A stretch of DNA of 64,000 bases. Source: Eutypella sp. D-1 (taxonomy: Eukaryota > Ascomycota > Sordariomycetes > Xylariales > Diatrypaceae). The notes beneath the pieces are model-generated. The model saw nothing but the letters and a program-made list of their open reading frames with translations. It did no database searches and was not told the DNA's origin. Position 1 is the stretch's first letter. Each line of letters begins with the position of its first letter. Below, one piece after another: positions 49,655 through 61,210 of this stretch. The stretch spans positions 744,001 through 808,000 of the forward strand of contig JAJTTP010000004.1 of NCBI GenBank assembly GCA_023313575.1. Direction: 5' to 3'. The translations under genes and the position numbers were made by a program.

Positions 49655-49918
49655 CTAATAGGCAAGTATGGAGCTCATACCTGGTCGGGGTAACGAAAAT
49701 ATCGTATCATGCCCGTCATGTTTGGTTACGAAGATGAAATCCACTTTCCCCTCAAATTCTTCTATAGGGTTGCCTTCTATGTTCCCAGACGATAGAATGA
49801 GTGAGTCTTTGTGGACTGCTAAGACAATGAGGAAGTCAAAGATCCATTTCGGAACAAAGGCTTCCTCATGAAGCAGATAGGTGTGCTCTAGTGGGCACAC
49901 GTATCCTCTCTTTGACAT
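49655..49918 (-). CDS. Small unrecognised ORF, 87 residues
   Basis: Starts MSKRGYVCPLEHTYLL and contains a hydrophobic stretch (FDFLIVLAVHKDSLIL) that is too polar for a sure membrane segment. No family recognised. It ends with TAG in the same frame as the ATG of the 200-residue ORF just downstream. It may be an independent small gene, an exon with upstream parts I cannot see, or the first part of a split gene. Confidence 0.3.
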   Translation of the reverse strand: MSKRGYVCPLEHTYLLHEEAFVPKWIFDFLIVLAVHKDSLILSSGNIEGNPIEEFEGKVDFIFVTKHDGHDTIFSLPRPGMSSILAY

Positions 49919-50385
49919 TGATCTTAGTTAATGCAGGCTACGAAGGCGATATGTTCTAGAAAGTAGTGGCAACTAAGAAGGGGGTTCGCGAAGCAAGGTA
50001 AGGACATTCATCAATGTGTGAAAACCTTATATTGCCAGCTGCTACATTATATGTCGTTTCTCATTGTGTGTTATAAGCTTCGTGCTACTTAACAAAGAGC
50101 TATCAATGTCACAACCTACGCCTCTCCGTTATGTGCTTAGGTGGAAACCAAGGCTTGTGTTCTGATTCTTTCTTGTTGGCCAAAACATCCCTTCCTTTGT
50201 CTGATACACAATGTCTTGTTATGCGAAGGCAGCAGTCACTATATATAACTCAGTGGTCTCAGAAACGTTTCATCGAGGTCATAAACATATATAGTTTATC
50301 CGCAAACCTAGATTTCATTTTGTTTCGTACAAGCATTATCGTTTTCTTCAACACATAAAAGACCATCATATATACAACCGTCAAG
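49919..50385. other. Intergenic between divergent small ORFs
   Basis: A/T-rich DNA between two outward-reading small ORFs. It probably holds both promoters. No gene is supported here, although a 75-codon frame exists at 50131-50358. Confidence 0.5.
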
Positions 50386-50793
50386 ATGTGCTGGGTGTAT
50401 CCTACCTCTCAGGTGTGCTACGAGTGCAATGCTGAGTGGAATTATAAGGTCGTTACGATACCTTGCCGATATCAGGAACTAGCAGGCCCAACTGACGAGC
50501 AGTGTACCCGGCGTACACCGCTGGCGCACGTTTTCATCGACTACGATAACTGCGAGGCCTGCAAATCCGCCAGACAAGCCGAGGAGATCGTTCAGCAGCG
50601 AATTCACAGGTTAATACCCCTTTACTACGACATAACGAAGAAGGGTGCTAGCAGACAAAGCTATTGGGATGCCGTGAGGGTTCGTAAGGAAGAGTCCAGC
50701 TCAGCGACAGGCCAAGCGTCTTCAGCCAGGCCAAGCCGCAGCCCTTTCCCCAGGAGGACAGCACGAGCACTGCGAAATACCTCCGGATATTAG
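50386..50793 (+). CDS. Small cysteine-rich intracellular protein, unrecognised
   Basis: 135 residues with the start in a favourable context (GTCAAGATG). Seven cysteines lie in the first 60 residues: Cys2, the pair in CYEC, then PCRY, QCTR and the pair in CEAC. The spacing suggests metal binding and resembles small lineage-specific proteins that begin MC and carry scattered Cys in sordariomycetes. The second half is a charged helix followed by a Ser/Arg/Pro-rich tail. There is no signal peptide, so it is unlikely to be a secreted effector. Function unknown. Confidence 0.5.
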   Translation: MCWVYPTSQVCYECNAEWNYKVVTIPCRYQELAGPTDEQCTRRTPLAHVFIDYDNCEACKSARQAEEIVQQRIHRLIPLYYDITKKGASRQSYWDAVRVRKEESSSATGQASSARPSRSPFPRRTARALRNTSGY

Positions 50794-51571
50794 CCTTCGA
50801 GGCTCCATGTATTTGTTTTGAATGCTATTATAGAGTATTTTGGAATAATACCCTGTCAAGCATTCAGTTCATCTATACGGTAGGGAGGAATCGATGCGCG
50901 CAACTATATCCGCTTATCCCATATGGCGGTAAGGTCTCAAGTATTAAAAACGTTAATAATAATCTGCATGTTCTATCTGATCAAAACTAACTTGTTAGAC
51001 TCGTAAATGTGGATGTTCTATGCATAAACCATCAGTGATTCTGCAGTGATGAGTAATTCCGTTTTAACTAGCTGGGATAATAGATAGGGGGCGTCACTAC
51101 CGTGACCCAAAAACAAGCCTTATTGAAAATGGGTATTACTGGCCAATTATACGAATAGTGTGCTAATATACTTTTACCCCGAGTATTCCTTATGACCCTA
51201 CTGGAAATAGCCATTCCTAAAGGGTTCGAAAGGGGTTTGGGTCGCCGATATAGTAGGATCGTCAATTACATCTAAGCCCGCAGCATATCAATCAGGTGAA
51301 ATATATTCCATTCGCCTTCTCCTATCCTAAAAAAGTACTGATATATACATTGCAATTTATAGAATAAGGGGTATCTAATCCGTAATCAAATGGCAATGCC
51401 TAAGAACAAACAAGGTGAACAAAGAGAAGAAACAAATGAAAGGGTGTTGAGACATTGCACTAAGTAGACCATACTAGTCTTGTTAGGGCCTCTGAAATCG
51501 GGGCCAAATGGGGTCAGATTCTGCCATGCATCGTTTTCGTGGACCCGCTTGTGTCTTTCAGCTGTCATGGT
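50794..51571. other. Intergenic, no supported gene
   Basis: A/T-rich stretch between the small Cys-rich ORF and the end of the NRPS-family gene on the opposite strand, so the two genes converge here. Frames up to 65 codons occur and look random. Confidence 0.55.
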
Positions 51572-54500
51572 TCAAGTCATGGGAAGGTTCACCATGTGCA
51601 AGGCCGACGACGAGTTGACTCCAGCCAGCGACAGTAACTGTTTTGGCTTGATTCTACTTAGAGCAGTGGGCTTCTCTGGCTTCACGACATCCCTCAGTTC
51701 GTCCTGGTCACTTCGGCTGCTACCGCTGGTCATCGAGTCCATGGAACTTTCGCTGAATCTGCTAGCAGGCTGCTGATATGCTGTAGATGAGCCGCTGTCA
51801 TCACCGGCTCCGTGGTGGCGGATAGGCCACAGTGAGAAAGACGTGGTGGTTGGTTGGGCTCGGTTATCCTGGTCGTTGACACCGTGTATCGGTGATTGTA
51901 GGTGGAACCTGCTATATAGGGTTTGCTGTTTTGAAACGATCAACTCGTACTGAGCTGACATTGACGGGTGACTGACAATCTCTTCCATGGAGAACTTCAC
52001 GCCCTGCAAGTTAGGTAGTTTCAGATTGGGGAGATGCTCTGTAAAATACCGCGCCAATTCTGCTGCTGGCACCAGAGAACCCCATATCTTGTAAAAGGGG
52101 GTGGTGCGCTGTTTTGGCAGTGGTACTGAGCGGCTGCTCAAAATGGAATCCCAGGCCGCTTGGATCAGGCTGCTGATTGCGCGGGCCTGGTCAGGACGAA
52201 CAGGCTGCGCGGACCTTGTAGTGCGGACGTCCTGTTGTGGCGAGGAGGGTAAGGGAATCTGTGACATAGTATATCCATCCAGGAGCTCAAGCGAAAGTGA
52301 ACTTCTGGCTGGAGTGGATGCAAGTAACGCTATGGTAGCGTACAGTAACTCCATCACTTCGCCTGCAAAGGATCCGGGAACTCTCCCATCCTTGACGGTA
52401 AGCGACATGTCGATCGTGGTGTCACTAGAAGCCACCGAACGAACAAGTATGTCTGCATGTTGGTAATTCGCCTCCACGCGACTGAGCTTGCAAACAGCTG
52501 TCCCGAAGGAGAACTCCTCAAGGGAGTCATGTTCAGGTTTATCCATATGCTGTACAACAGTAGCGAAACGTGTCCATGCCGGCCATGAGGTGCAGTCACG
52601 CACTATTTTCATGAATTCCATGCCTCCATGAGAAACGCTAGTGCTATGTTGAGTCTGAATAGACTTGAGATATTCGTATGGTGAAACAGACACGCTGAGA
52701 TGTCTTGTGCGCACTGGAATAATGTTGCCAAGAGGCCCTACAACATCCCGCGAAGAGTGATCATTAGCAAGACGAATATCTCTCGTCTCAAGGAATTGCC
52801 CAAAGACGACGTCGTCGGCCCCGGACAGTTTCGAAAGCACGATTGACCATGCACCCTTCAATATGACCTCGAATGGGAAACCCAGGCTTTGTACCACACT
52901 GACAGGGATCTGCTGTGTGACAGTTGAGGACTCCATGCTTGGGATCGGAGGCACAGACTGCAATAGGACACACGTCATAGCCGAACCTTCTAGCAATTGA
53001 CACCAGTAGCGGGAGGCATTGCTCACGTTAGCGTTGCGCGCGGCTCGCACCACATCGCAGAGACCAGGGTGTCGTTCTGCGTTGTCAGAATCGTCATAAA
53101 TGCGGCCCAGATCCCGTATTAATGACGAGAGCGTTGCTTCACTATACTGAGCCTTCGATAAACGCATGACCAGTGTGGACGTTCTCCCTCCATCGACAAA
53201 GATAAATTTGGTTACGGGCCTTCGGAGATCCAACGGCCTTCGCTGATCTCTCTCGATTAAACTTGCGACCACTTCGTTTAGCCGCCACCCAGGGCATCGA
53301 TAACGCCGGAACGCTGGGCGAAAAGATTGTGGACGAAAGACAGTTTGAAGGAGCCGCTGACCGCGGGGTTCGAACCCCGTTCTTAAGATCGGATGGGCAT
53401 TAGCCAAACTGAGGCATGCCCTCTCTAGCTGATACCGGTCCATCAAGCCTGACATGTTTATTATGAAATAACTGACATCGCCGTTGTCTGGTAGGAATCC
53501 AGCTTCGACGGCTAACATCTGTAGCGATGATGCCTCGGCTACATCGTCAAATTTCTCTTTGGCGGAGTCGGTATCTCGCGATGAACCTGCGCTCTTCACG
53601 GAGGTATCCGCGGGGGGCGGCTGCTTCACGGCCCCTTTATTCTGGGCAGGCTGTCCTAGGAAGACTGCCCTTTCGGCAAGCTCTCTCAGTGTGAGGTTTC
53701 GTAGAACATCAACGATATGTAAGATGATTTTGTTTTCTCGGCAAGAGCTAACCAGCTTGTGAGCAAGGGCAGCATCGCCTCCCCGGCTTAGAAATCGATC
53801 ACCGGTCCTAACGGACTCTTTCGCAAGCCCGAGCACATCCGCCCAGACATCCCGAATTCGGGTTTCAGCTTCCGTGAATGGCAGCGGATTGACCCCTGGC
53901 TCTTGGATCGTGGGGTGCACCGTGTTCCCTGCGAGACTTAAAAGTTGTCCGTGGGATAGTCCTGCAACTAGTTTGTGCAGGGTCCTCCTGTTGACTTCAA
54001 GCGACGGGCTCAAGGGCAATTGGCTGACGGGCACATAAGCTGAAGGGATTAGATGGGCCGGCAAGGATCCTCTCAATTCCATGTCTGCTGACTGCTTTAC
54101 GAGGCGAAGTCTTTCCTTGGAAACATGACTAAGATTGAACAAGTCAGCCTCAGAAGGACGTAGACCGTCTCCAAACTCAACGAAGGCAGCAATTACCGGA
54201 GGATGTCTGCCATCTTTGAATGAAATCGTCTCGACAGCGACATCGACGCCTTGGCCAAGACATTGTCGAAGTAACGACTCGATCTCTGACTGCTGACTTG
54301 GACTGCATCGAGTCGGGTCTGTATCGTCGCCAAGTGTGGCAAATTCGACCAGGCCATTCTCTCTGTAGCGGGCAAGTTGACCGGTTTTTACAAGCCGAGT
54401 GTCACTCGCTGCCAACTTCGAGTCGTCATCTGCCGGGATCCTTGCAGACCACTTTTCCACTGCTACTTCCTTCAAGCCAACACCCGTTGTCCGAGTTGGA

Positions 54501-57500
54501 GACCCAAAGAGAAGTTCGCCTATGGCGCCGACCGGCATCAGCCTATTACTATCATCTGGACTGACGACCCAGAAGTTACCGTAGAATGGTCTCCCGATGC
54601 GGTGTATGGCGTTGGCATCCTTGATTTCAGCCACAGAAATCCCGAGTGGGCAGACCTCGCGAGGACCATAGGTAAGGAGGACTTGCGTCTTTCCAGCCCA
54701 GGACATGTATGTGTCAGCATCAAGGTGGGGCGCCCGGAAACACACAACATCTATACTGGGGACATTCTCGGGTCGGAGTTTGCGAGATAGTGTTGGTGTC
54801 AGATATGTCCAGGTAACGTTCATCCGTTGCACCGCCTCAGTTAGATGTGTAAGCCTCTCAGATACTGATGGGATGCAGACGCAACCGCCACTGAGGAGCG
54901 TGGCGAAAATCTCGGTCAAAGAGACGTCGACATTGTACGATGAAAGCTGCATCACTCGACTCGAAGGGTAAATACGCAAGGCAGGAGCCTGGCTCAGGAG
55001 CGCCGTGGCTAACGACCTGTGGTCATAAGCGATGCCTTTCTTGGCTTTCAGTGATGCGTGCTCAAACAGAATACACGCCAAATCGGTTGACTTCGGCTTG
55101 ATATTGTTCACGAGCGCGCCTCGGGGGGACATGGCCGATACGGTGTACTCATTCACAAGAACAAGGTCGAGATGGACATTATCTATACCTCGACGCGCAC
55201 TATCAGACGCGAGGACAAATGTGGCGCCTACGGCTTTGATGATCCATGAGGATAGCGGCTTTGCTTCGGCGTCCACAGGGACGAGCACGGCGCCTGCACT
55301 GAAATGTCGTTAACTCGGGGTCGATAACAACGATGGGTTAGAACTTACAGTAGGACAGCAACCATAGCCACCAGAGCCCAACGGCTTTTATCAACTATCA
55401 CTGGTACTAGTGTTTGAGGTTCCAGCCCAGACACCGTTAGGTGGCCAGCCAGCGCCATTGAGTGCCTGTATAACTCGGAGTAGGTAAAGTCACCATCCCA
55501 AGCACATACAGCCTGCCTATCTGGATTCGCGGATGCTTGTTGCGCGATCAGCTCGTGAATAGGTTGATCACATACGTCTGGTTTGGCCATGCTATTCCAA
55601 GCTAGGATCTGCTCATGGTCATATTGACTGAAAAGATCGGCTTGCTTCACAAGACATTCAGGGGCTTCGATGATTGTCTGAACCGCCCTGCCAAAAGCAT
55701 GGACTATAGCTGTCGCCTGCGTGGCATCGAGTATGCGTTGACCAATATTCAACGAAATGGACTCCGAGGAGAAATTGATATCAATGAAAAGGTCGTATTC
55801 CGAACAGAGGTTTGATTTGATATGTCGGAACCCGTTGTTGGAGGCCAGTTTAGTTGTTATATCCATGCGGCCGAAGCACATACAGGTATTGAGCATGCGC
55901 TGGCTTCTGATACCGAGCTGGTATTGAATATCACTGTTCGCTGCATTTTGGTGATTCAAGGCTTCTTGATTACTCTGTTCGGCCGTTCGGATAATCGAAA
56001 GGATCGAACAAGCTGCTGGGACTTGGAGTCGGCATACCATAGTTGAAGAGAAGCAGCCGACTGCTTCCTTAATACCGTTGACTGGAATATCCCTTCCTGA
56101 CCTCTGATATCCAAAGCAGACGTCGTCAGTGCCAACATAGATTCTAAGGACAAGAGCCCAGGCGGTCTGGAGCATACTTTTCATATCGACGTTATGCCGT
56201 GCCGCAAATGCTGTCAAATGCTCGCGGGAGATCGGTAGATCAATTACTGTGCTACTCCAACGTCGATTACTGGAATCCCGAGTTGAGAGGGTAGGAAGTA
56301 GGCATGGTCGGCATTCGTCAAGTCGATCCCTCCAGAAAGGCGTAGCACTTGAAATAGACCTCAAGTAATCGAGATACTCATGCTGAGAAATCCGAGGAGT
56401 GATAGGTGAATAGCCGTTTAGATAGGCCTCTTGAAGCTCCTTTAATAGCACGAATATACTTGCGTTCTGTTCCAGACCGTTAGTCCAGTCCGTTAGAAAT
56501 ACAAGGAGCGAGCCCAGGTTAGACTTACATCACATATCGTCTGGCTGATCTCGAGCTTCAAGACCGTCGCTCCAGGACTCCGGCAGACTATAAGCCGGTG
56601 GCAAGGTGCACTTTCCGTCCAGGAAATGGGAGGGACGTTATCGACAGTCTGAACTGCTCGGTGACCGCGCTCGCTCTCGAAGAAAAGCATGGCGGGTGAA
56701 TGATGACGAAGCACAAGCCGGTCGTATAGACCTGACTTTGAAATGCTTTGGATGAAGATCGTACGAAGGGCGGGGTGCTTATTGGATACCTGTTGCCAGG
56801 CGGCACAGATACGGCCGGTGTCAAGAGGTTGATCGCCAGTATCCAACTCGTATGTGACTTGGGCAAGGCTACTTCCAGGAATCAATGACTCGTTGATGAG
56901 GATGCTCTGTTGGCTCTCGGTTGCCGGATATATGCCCGCAACTTTGTCACTTTCTAAGCCAAGAGCAGGTAGGATCTCTTGGTTGAACCGCGCGAGCCCC
57001 TCAGGTGTGGCTTCCATGAAGGGAAGGCTAGTGGGTGATAGGTCAGGCGGCGGGTTTCTCAACTGGTCAAGAGTCTCGCGTAATAACAGCTCGAATCCGC
57101 GTATCCACTTCTGAATCTGTTTCTGGTGCATGGTATCTTGGTGATAGAGGAATCGGAATTCGGCTGCCCCTTGGTCGATAAAAGTAGAGACTTCGAATGT
57201 AGAAATTCGGCCTACGTCGGGCCCGATATCTGAGGTCCCAGACCACGGAGCCTTCCCAGGGACGGATACCTGCTCGAGAAACCCATTCTGACCTTTTAAA
57301 TCGTGCGCGTCTCTAGCGAACATGAAGGTCAGTTCCATGGGGCAATACGTAGAGATAAAAGAGGCCGCGGATTGAGCATCCATCAGGGAGGTTGTAAGAA
57401 ACGGTACGCTCTTTTCCGCGACAGACCGGCGCAATTCTCTCGTGTCGGCCAGAACCTCGGAAATGTCATCTAAGGGGGCGATATCCAAAGCTAGTGGACA

Positions 57501-59558
57501 GAGAGAGGTGAACCACCCAACAGTGTCAAAGGTGCTTCCTCTAGCATGGAGATCCGCTCGTCCGCGTTCCTGATTCCAGAGCGTAGGAACAGATCGACCA
57601 GGAAATGCACGGGAGAATGAGAGAAGGAGGGCGGCAATGAAAAGGTCAGGACAGTCTCCTGTTGCCAATTGTTCATCTCCTTCCAGCGCCGATAGAAGCT
57701 CAGCGTCAAGGGTAAACCCGCCTTTGATTGTATTTTCATAGGTATTATGATGCTCTTGAACACCCCAGAATTCTTTTTTTGGAATGGGAATCTTGAGGTC
57801 TAGATTATCGTGTGCTCCCAGCGCCTGGGCGTGATACCTTTGCTGGGAAATCCAATTCGGGTACGAAAGTGACGGACTAGAGGTTAGGCATCCGCTACCA
57901 AGCAGTTCGTCTAAATCTTTGGCGATCACGGGCCAGGAATTGAGGTCAACAACAAGGCGATGGGCCAGAAGATAGAGCATCTCATCACCATCGGGAGCCA
58001 GGAAGTGATGGGCGGAAAAAACGGGGCCCTGCTCAATGTTGATTGACCCCTGAGCGAAGCTGATGATCGCCTCCAATTCGTCAGTTGAGGCGACAGTATG
58101 GGTCCAGAATTGATATGAAGAAGGTATTTCGGCTTCAATCCATTGGCACCACGAGTCCTCAACGCGCCGAAACCGACATCTGAGCATTGAATGGTGGCCG
58201 ACAATTGCCTCAATAGCAGCATGTAGGTCTTCAACAGCTGCGTGTTTCTGTAATCGCAATAACACACTCTGGTTGAATCTGTACTCCTCCGTATGACTTC
58301 GAGTAGCTCCATTCCCCATGGGGGTGTGAAAATAAAGACGCTGCATTGGGGATAAGTCAAATAGTTCTTTCTTATCTCCACCCCCCACCCATGATATTGT
58401 CTCCGATGATACCGCAGACGTGAATTCAGTCGAAGAGGCGCCTCCTGAGACGACTTCTTCGAGTCCAGCGGACATGATCCGGCTATACATGTCCTCGTTC
58501 GCATTCTGGATCCATGTTTGCACCTTTCTTCGATCGAAGTCGCCAGAGCTATTCCGGGGAATTTGTCGCAAAACCACCCAGACTTCAGGCCTATGCATTG
58601 GATGTACCCCCTTCTTGACGGCTCTCTTAGCGGACCTCAGATGTCTAGCATCGTAGCTTTCCTCAAGATTGATCTCGCAGTTGGACGGCGATCTAGCCGA
58701 GTAGCCCACTAAACTAAGGCAGGCTACCATCTGGCCCTCAAAAGGTCCGGCCCTTGGTCTGAGCACAACAGCTCGGGAGACTGCACTATCTAAGCAGAGA
58801 ACATGTTCCACTTGTTCATAGCCAGTGGATGGTGGACCATGTTTGGTCTGGGGCTTGTTAATCAGCCTAGACTGTCTTTGCTGCTTTAACCTGGATACCC
58901 TGCGAGGCGCCTTCAGCGGTACTAGCGGCGGCTGGTCGACCATAGCTGCAGCAAGCTCTGACCTATGAGCACCAAAAGCAGACGAGAGTGGACTGATTAT
59001 TGGAGAGGTTGATAATGAAGTTGTGTCCGTATGTGAAGTGGTTAGCGGAGTCACCATTGTCTCTAATTCGGCAATGGTTGGGCAGGCCAGGATGTCGTCG
59101 GGTTCAACGGATAGACCAGCAGCTTTACAGTCCGCACTGAGCTTTTCCGCTGCCTGCTGGTTCCCCCCCAACTCGGTGAAGGAATCACCGCGAAAGATGT
59201 CGCTCATTTCGAGTCCCAACACGCTGGCCACACCTCTCGTGATATGCTCCTGCATGAGGCTATTCTGCAAACTCCAGTCCATATCGAGCGGTGACGAGTA
59301 AACCGAGCTTGAGAGTGAGAAATAAGTATCGTACAGCGAGCTGAGTGTATTAGCGGAGGGTGACGAGAGGGTGAGCCCTTGGAAGGGTTGCGGCAGTTCA
59401 CTAGAGTCAACTCCGAGGACGTCAGCTACCGCATCAGAGGCCGATCTTAGAAGTTGGCTCTGGGTGCCCGGCGTCGAAGCCCCGAGAAGGTGAGTGGAAA
59501 TACGAGGAAGTAATTTGCGCTTATCCGTGGAACATCCGTTGGATAGAGGTACTGGCAT
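51572..59558 (-). CDS. NRPS-family multidomain protein with degenerate active sites
   Basis: Exons in coding order 59558-56529, 56466-55349 and 55298-51572; 7875 nt, 2624 residues, no internal stop. Domains by motif: a carrier-like segment (about 35-90; Ser66 in LTLSSPSA), carrier T1 (95-170), remnant of an adenylation C-subdomain (about 250-350, NSSGDFDRRKV), epimerization domain (about 399-840), condensation domain (about 870-1300, with YQRSGRDIPV intact), adenylation domain (about 1313-1825), carrier T2 (about 1860-1930), condensation domain (about 1970-2390), carrier T3 (about 2420-2500; WGSLVPAAELA, Ser2457) and a Ser-rich tail. Expected catalytic residues are replaced: Gln134 and Ala1892 for the carrier serines; Arg534, Gln1006 and Lys2098 for the second His of HHxxxD-type motifs; a P-loop lost at 1458-1472; Gln1690 in TGQL for TGD; Asp340 and Glu1817 for the A10 lysines. 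No tailoring genes adjoin it. It is unlikely to work as a normal synthetase. No product can be predicted. Confidence 0.9.
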
Positions 59559-61210
59559 GTTGCCGCACCAGACGGGGACGTGTCTTGGAGCGGATTAACG
59601 AGCGTGATGCTGCGTGACCTGACGAGAAGAGTTGTTTGCCGGCAGTCGGGAAGGGAGTGATGGGTAGAGGTTAACAGAAAGCCAACCCAGAGCCCCTGTA
59701 TGCGTATCTTACTCGAATAGTAAAGTGTCCGGATATGAAACTTGCAGCTAGGCACCGTTCAGGAAAGTGAACTCACAGAGCCACAGTCGGGCCTCGAAAA
59801 AAGCCGGCGGTATGAGAATGGAAATGTGCACTCATGCTACACTGATAGTCATCCAATACTTTTTGGGGGTAGCAACGAGTCAAGTCATGAAGCCGGAGCA
59901 CGAAGGATAGGATGGAAGCAGAAACAACCAAGTGGTAACACATGAGTTTAGAAAGATTGAGAAAGCCATGCCAACGAACTGTAGGACACGCGATTGGAAT
60001 GAGGACACAAAGCAGTACCTAGAATGTCACCGGCCACGGGATAAATATAAAACCTTACGGCTACGGGCAGCGAGTATTGTGTCATACCGGGGGTTTTAGT
60101 CCATGGTGGGCATCCTCTGAAAACAGACAAGCCATGCAGCTGAATAACAACCATGCGGGCCGGTTGGTTGGGGCTGAGAAGGTCTGTGATCAAGGGCTGA
60201 GAAGCTGACACAAGACACTGTGTCTAAGGGTCTACCGTAAGGGTCCAAACTGACCAGCGGCCAAGGAGGCACGGGAGACACATTTCGGCCTCCATTCGTG
60301 TGATACTTCCTTACTTGTACGTAATGTCACAACCAACATCGCCATCGCGACCTAAGATCCTTAGCGAGAGGGGCACAGAAGAGGGTTGGAGGGGACAGAT
60401 AGTATCTGTAACTAGCCAGAATTGAGTTACTAAGTCCATCTTGACAGGTAGGATAGTCACGCTATAATCTTCTAGAGTTGTCGAAGGAATTCTCACTCGA
60501 CCCGACAGTTGGTGGTTCTTGAAGATCTGTGCCCGTCGGAGGTTACCTAAGGTATTAGCAGGAACCAATACTTAAAAGCATATAGGGTAACATCAAGTGA
60601 CATAAATATGTGGATTTTACTTGTAAAAGGGAATTGAGCCAATGGGGAGACGCTAATCCCGAATTAGCTGGTCAAGTTTATTTGAAAGTTGGGGAAAGGA
60701 CTGCCGAGGGGGCAGTGCAGGAATGATCCAGCCATCCCCGGTAGTAGTATGTAGCTGCCCGGGGCCATGGACGGACGGGGATATCTATAATTAGCAACAT
60801 CTTACATTTATTGGAACAATATTGTAAATATTTGTAGCTAAAACCGTCCAGCACCCGAAGTAACATCATCACAGGAAGGTCTACAATTTACAACTTACAA
60901 CAACATAAATCCATCAACGGGTTTTCGGTTTTTGAGGACCTGTCACTAATAATCTGCATATACCGTATGATATAAGCTCGTTGGTGATTCGAATCTCAGA
61001 AGGACTTAGTGCTTAAAAGAGCAAACGAAGTAGGCAGGTATGCTAAAATCCTCTGATGTCATATGATAAGAACAGATAAACCCCTTACGACGATCAACGG
61101 GTTCTTCGGGTATCCCGGGATTAATTTAGTCGGGCTCTGCAGCAGTAGCGGAACATGTAAGTTAGATATGTAGCCAAGCAACCAAGATAGCCAAATAGCT
61201 CAGCCCATCG
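59559..61210. other. Intergenic, NRPS promoter side and GH20 3' flank
   Basis: No supported gene. It holds the upstream region of the NRPS-family gene and the 3' flank of the GH20 gene, both on the minus strand. Frames of up to about 100 codons are present and look random. Confidence 0.55.

Noticed and set aside
53364..53379. 16-bp palindrome containing a GGTTCGAA box, resembling a tRNA B box
   Set aside because: It lies inside the NRPS coding frame (codons for TGFEPRG) and no A box or cloverleaf surrounds it.
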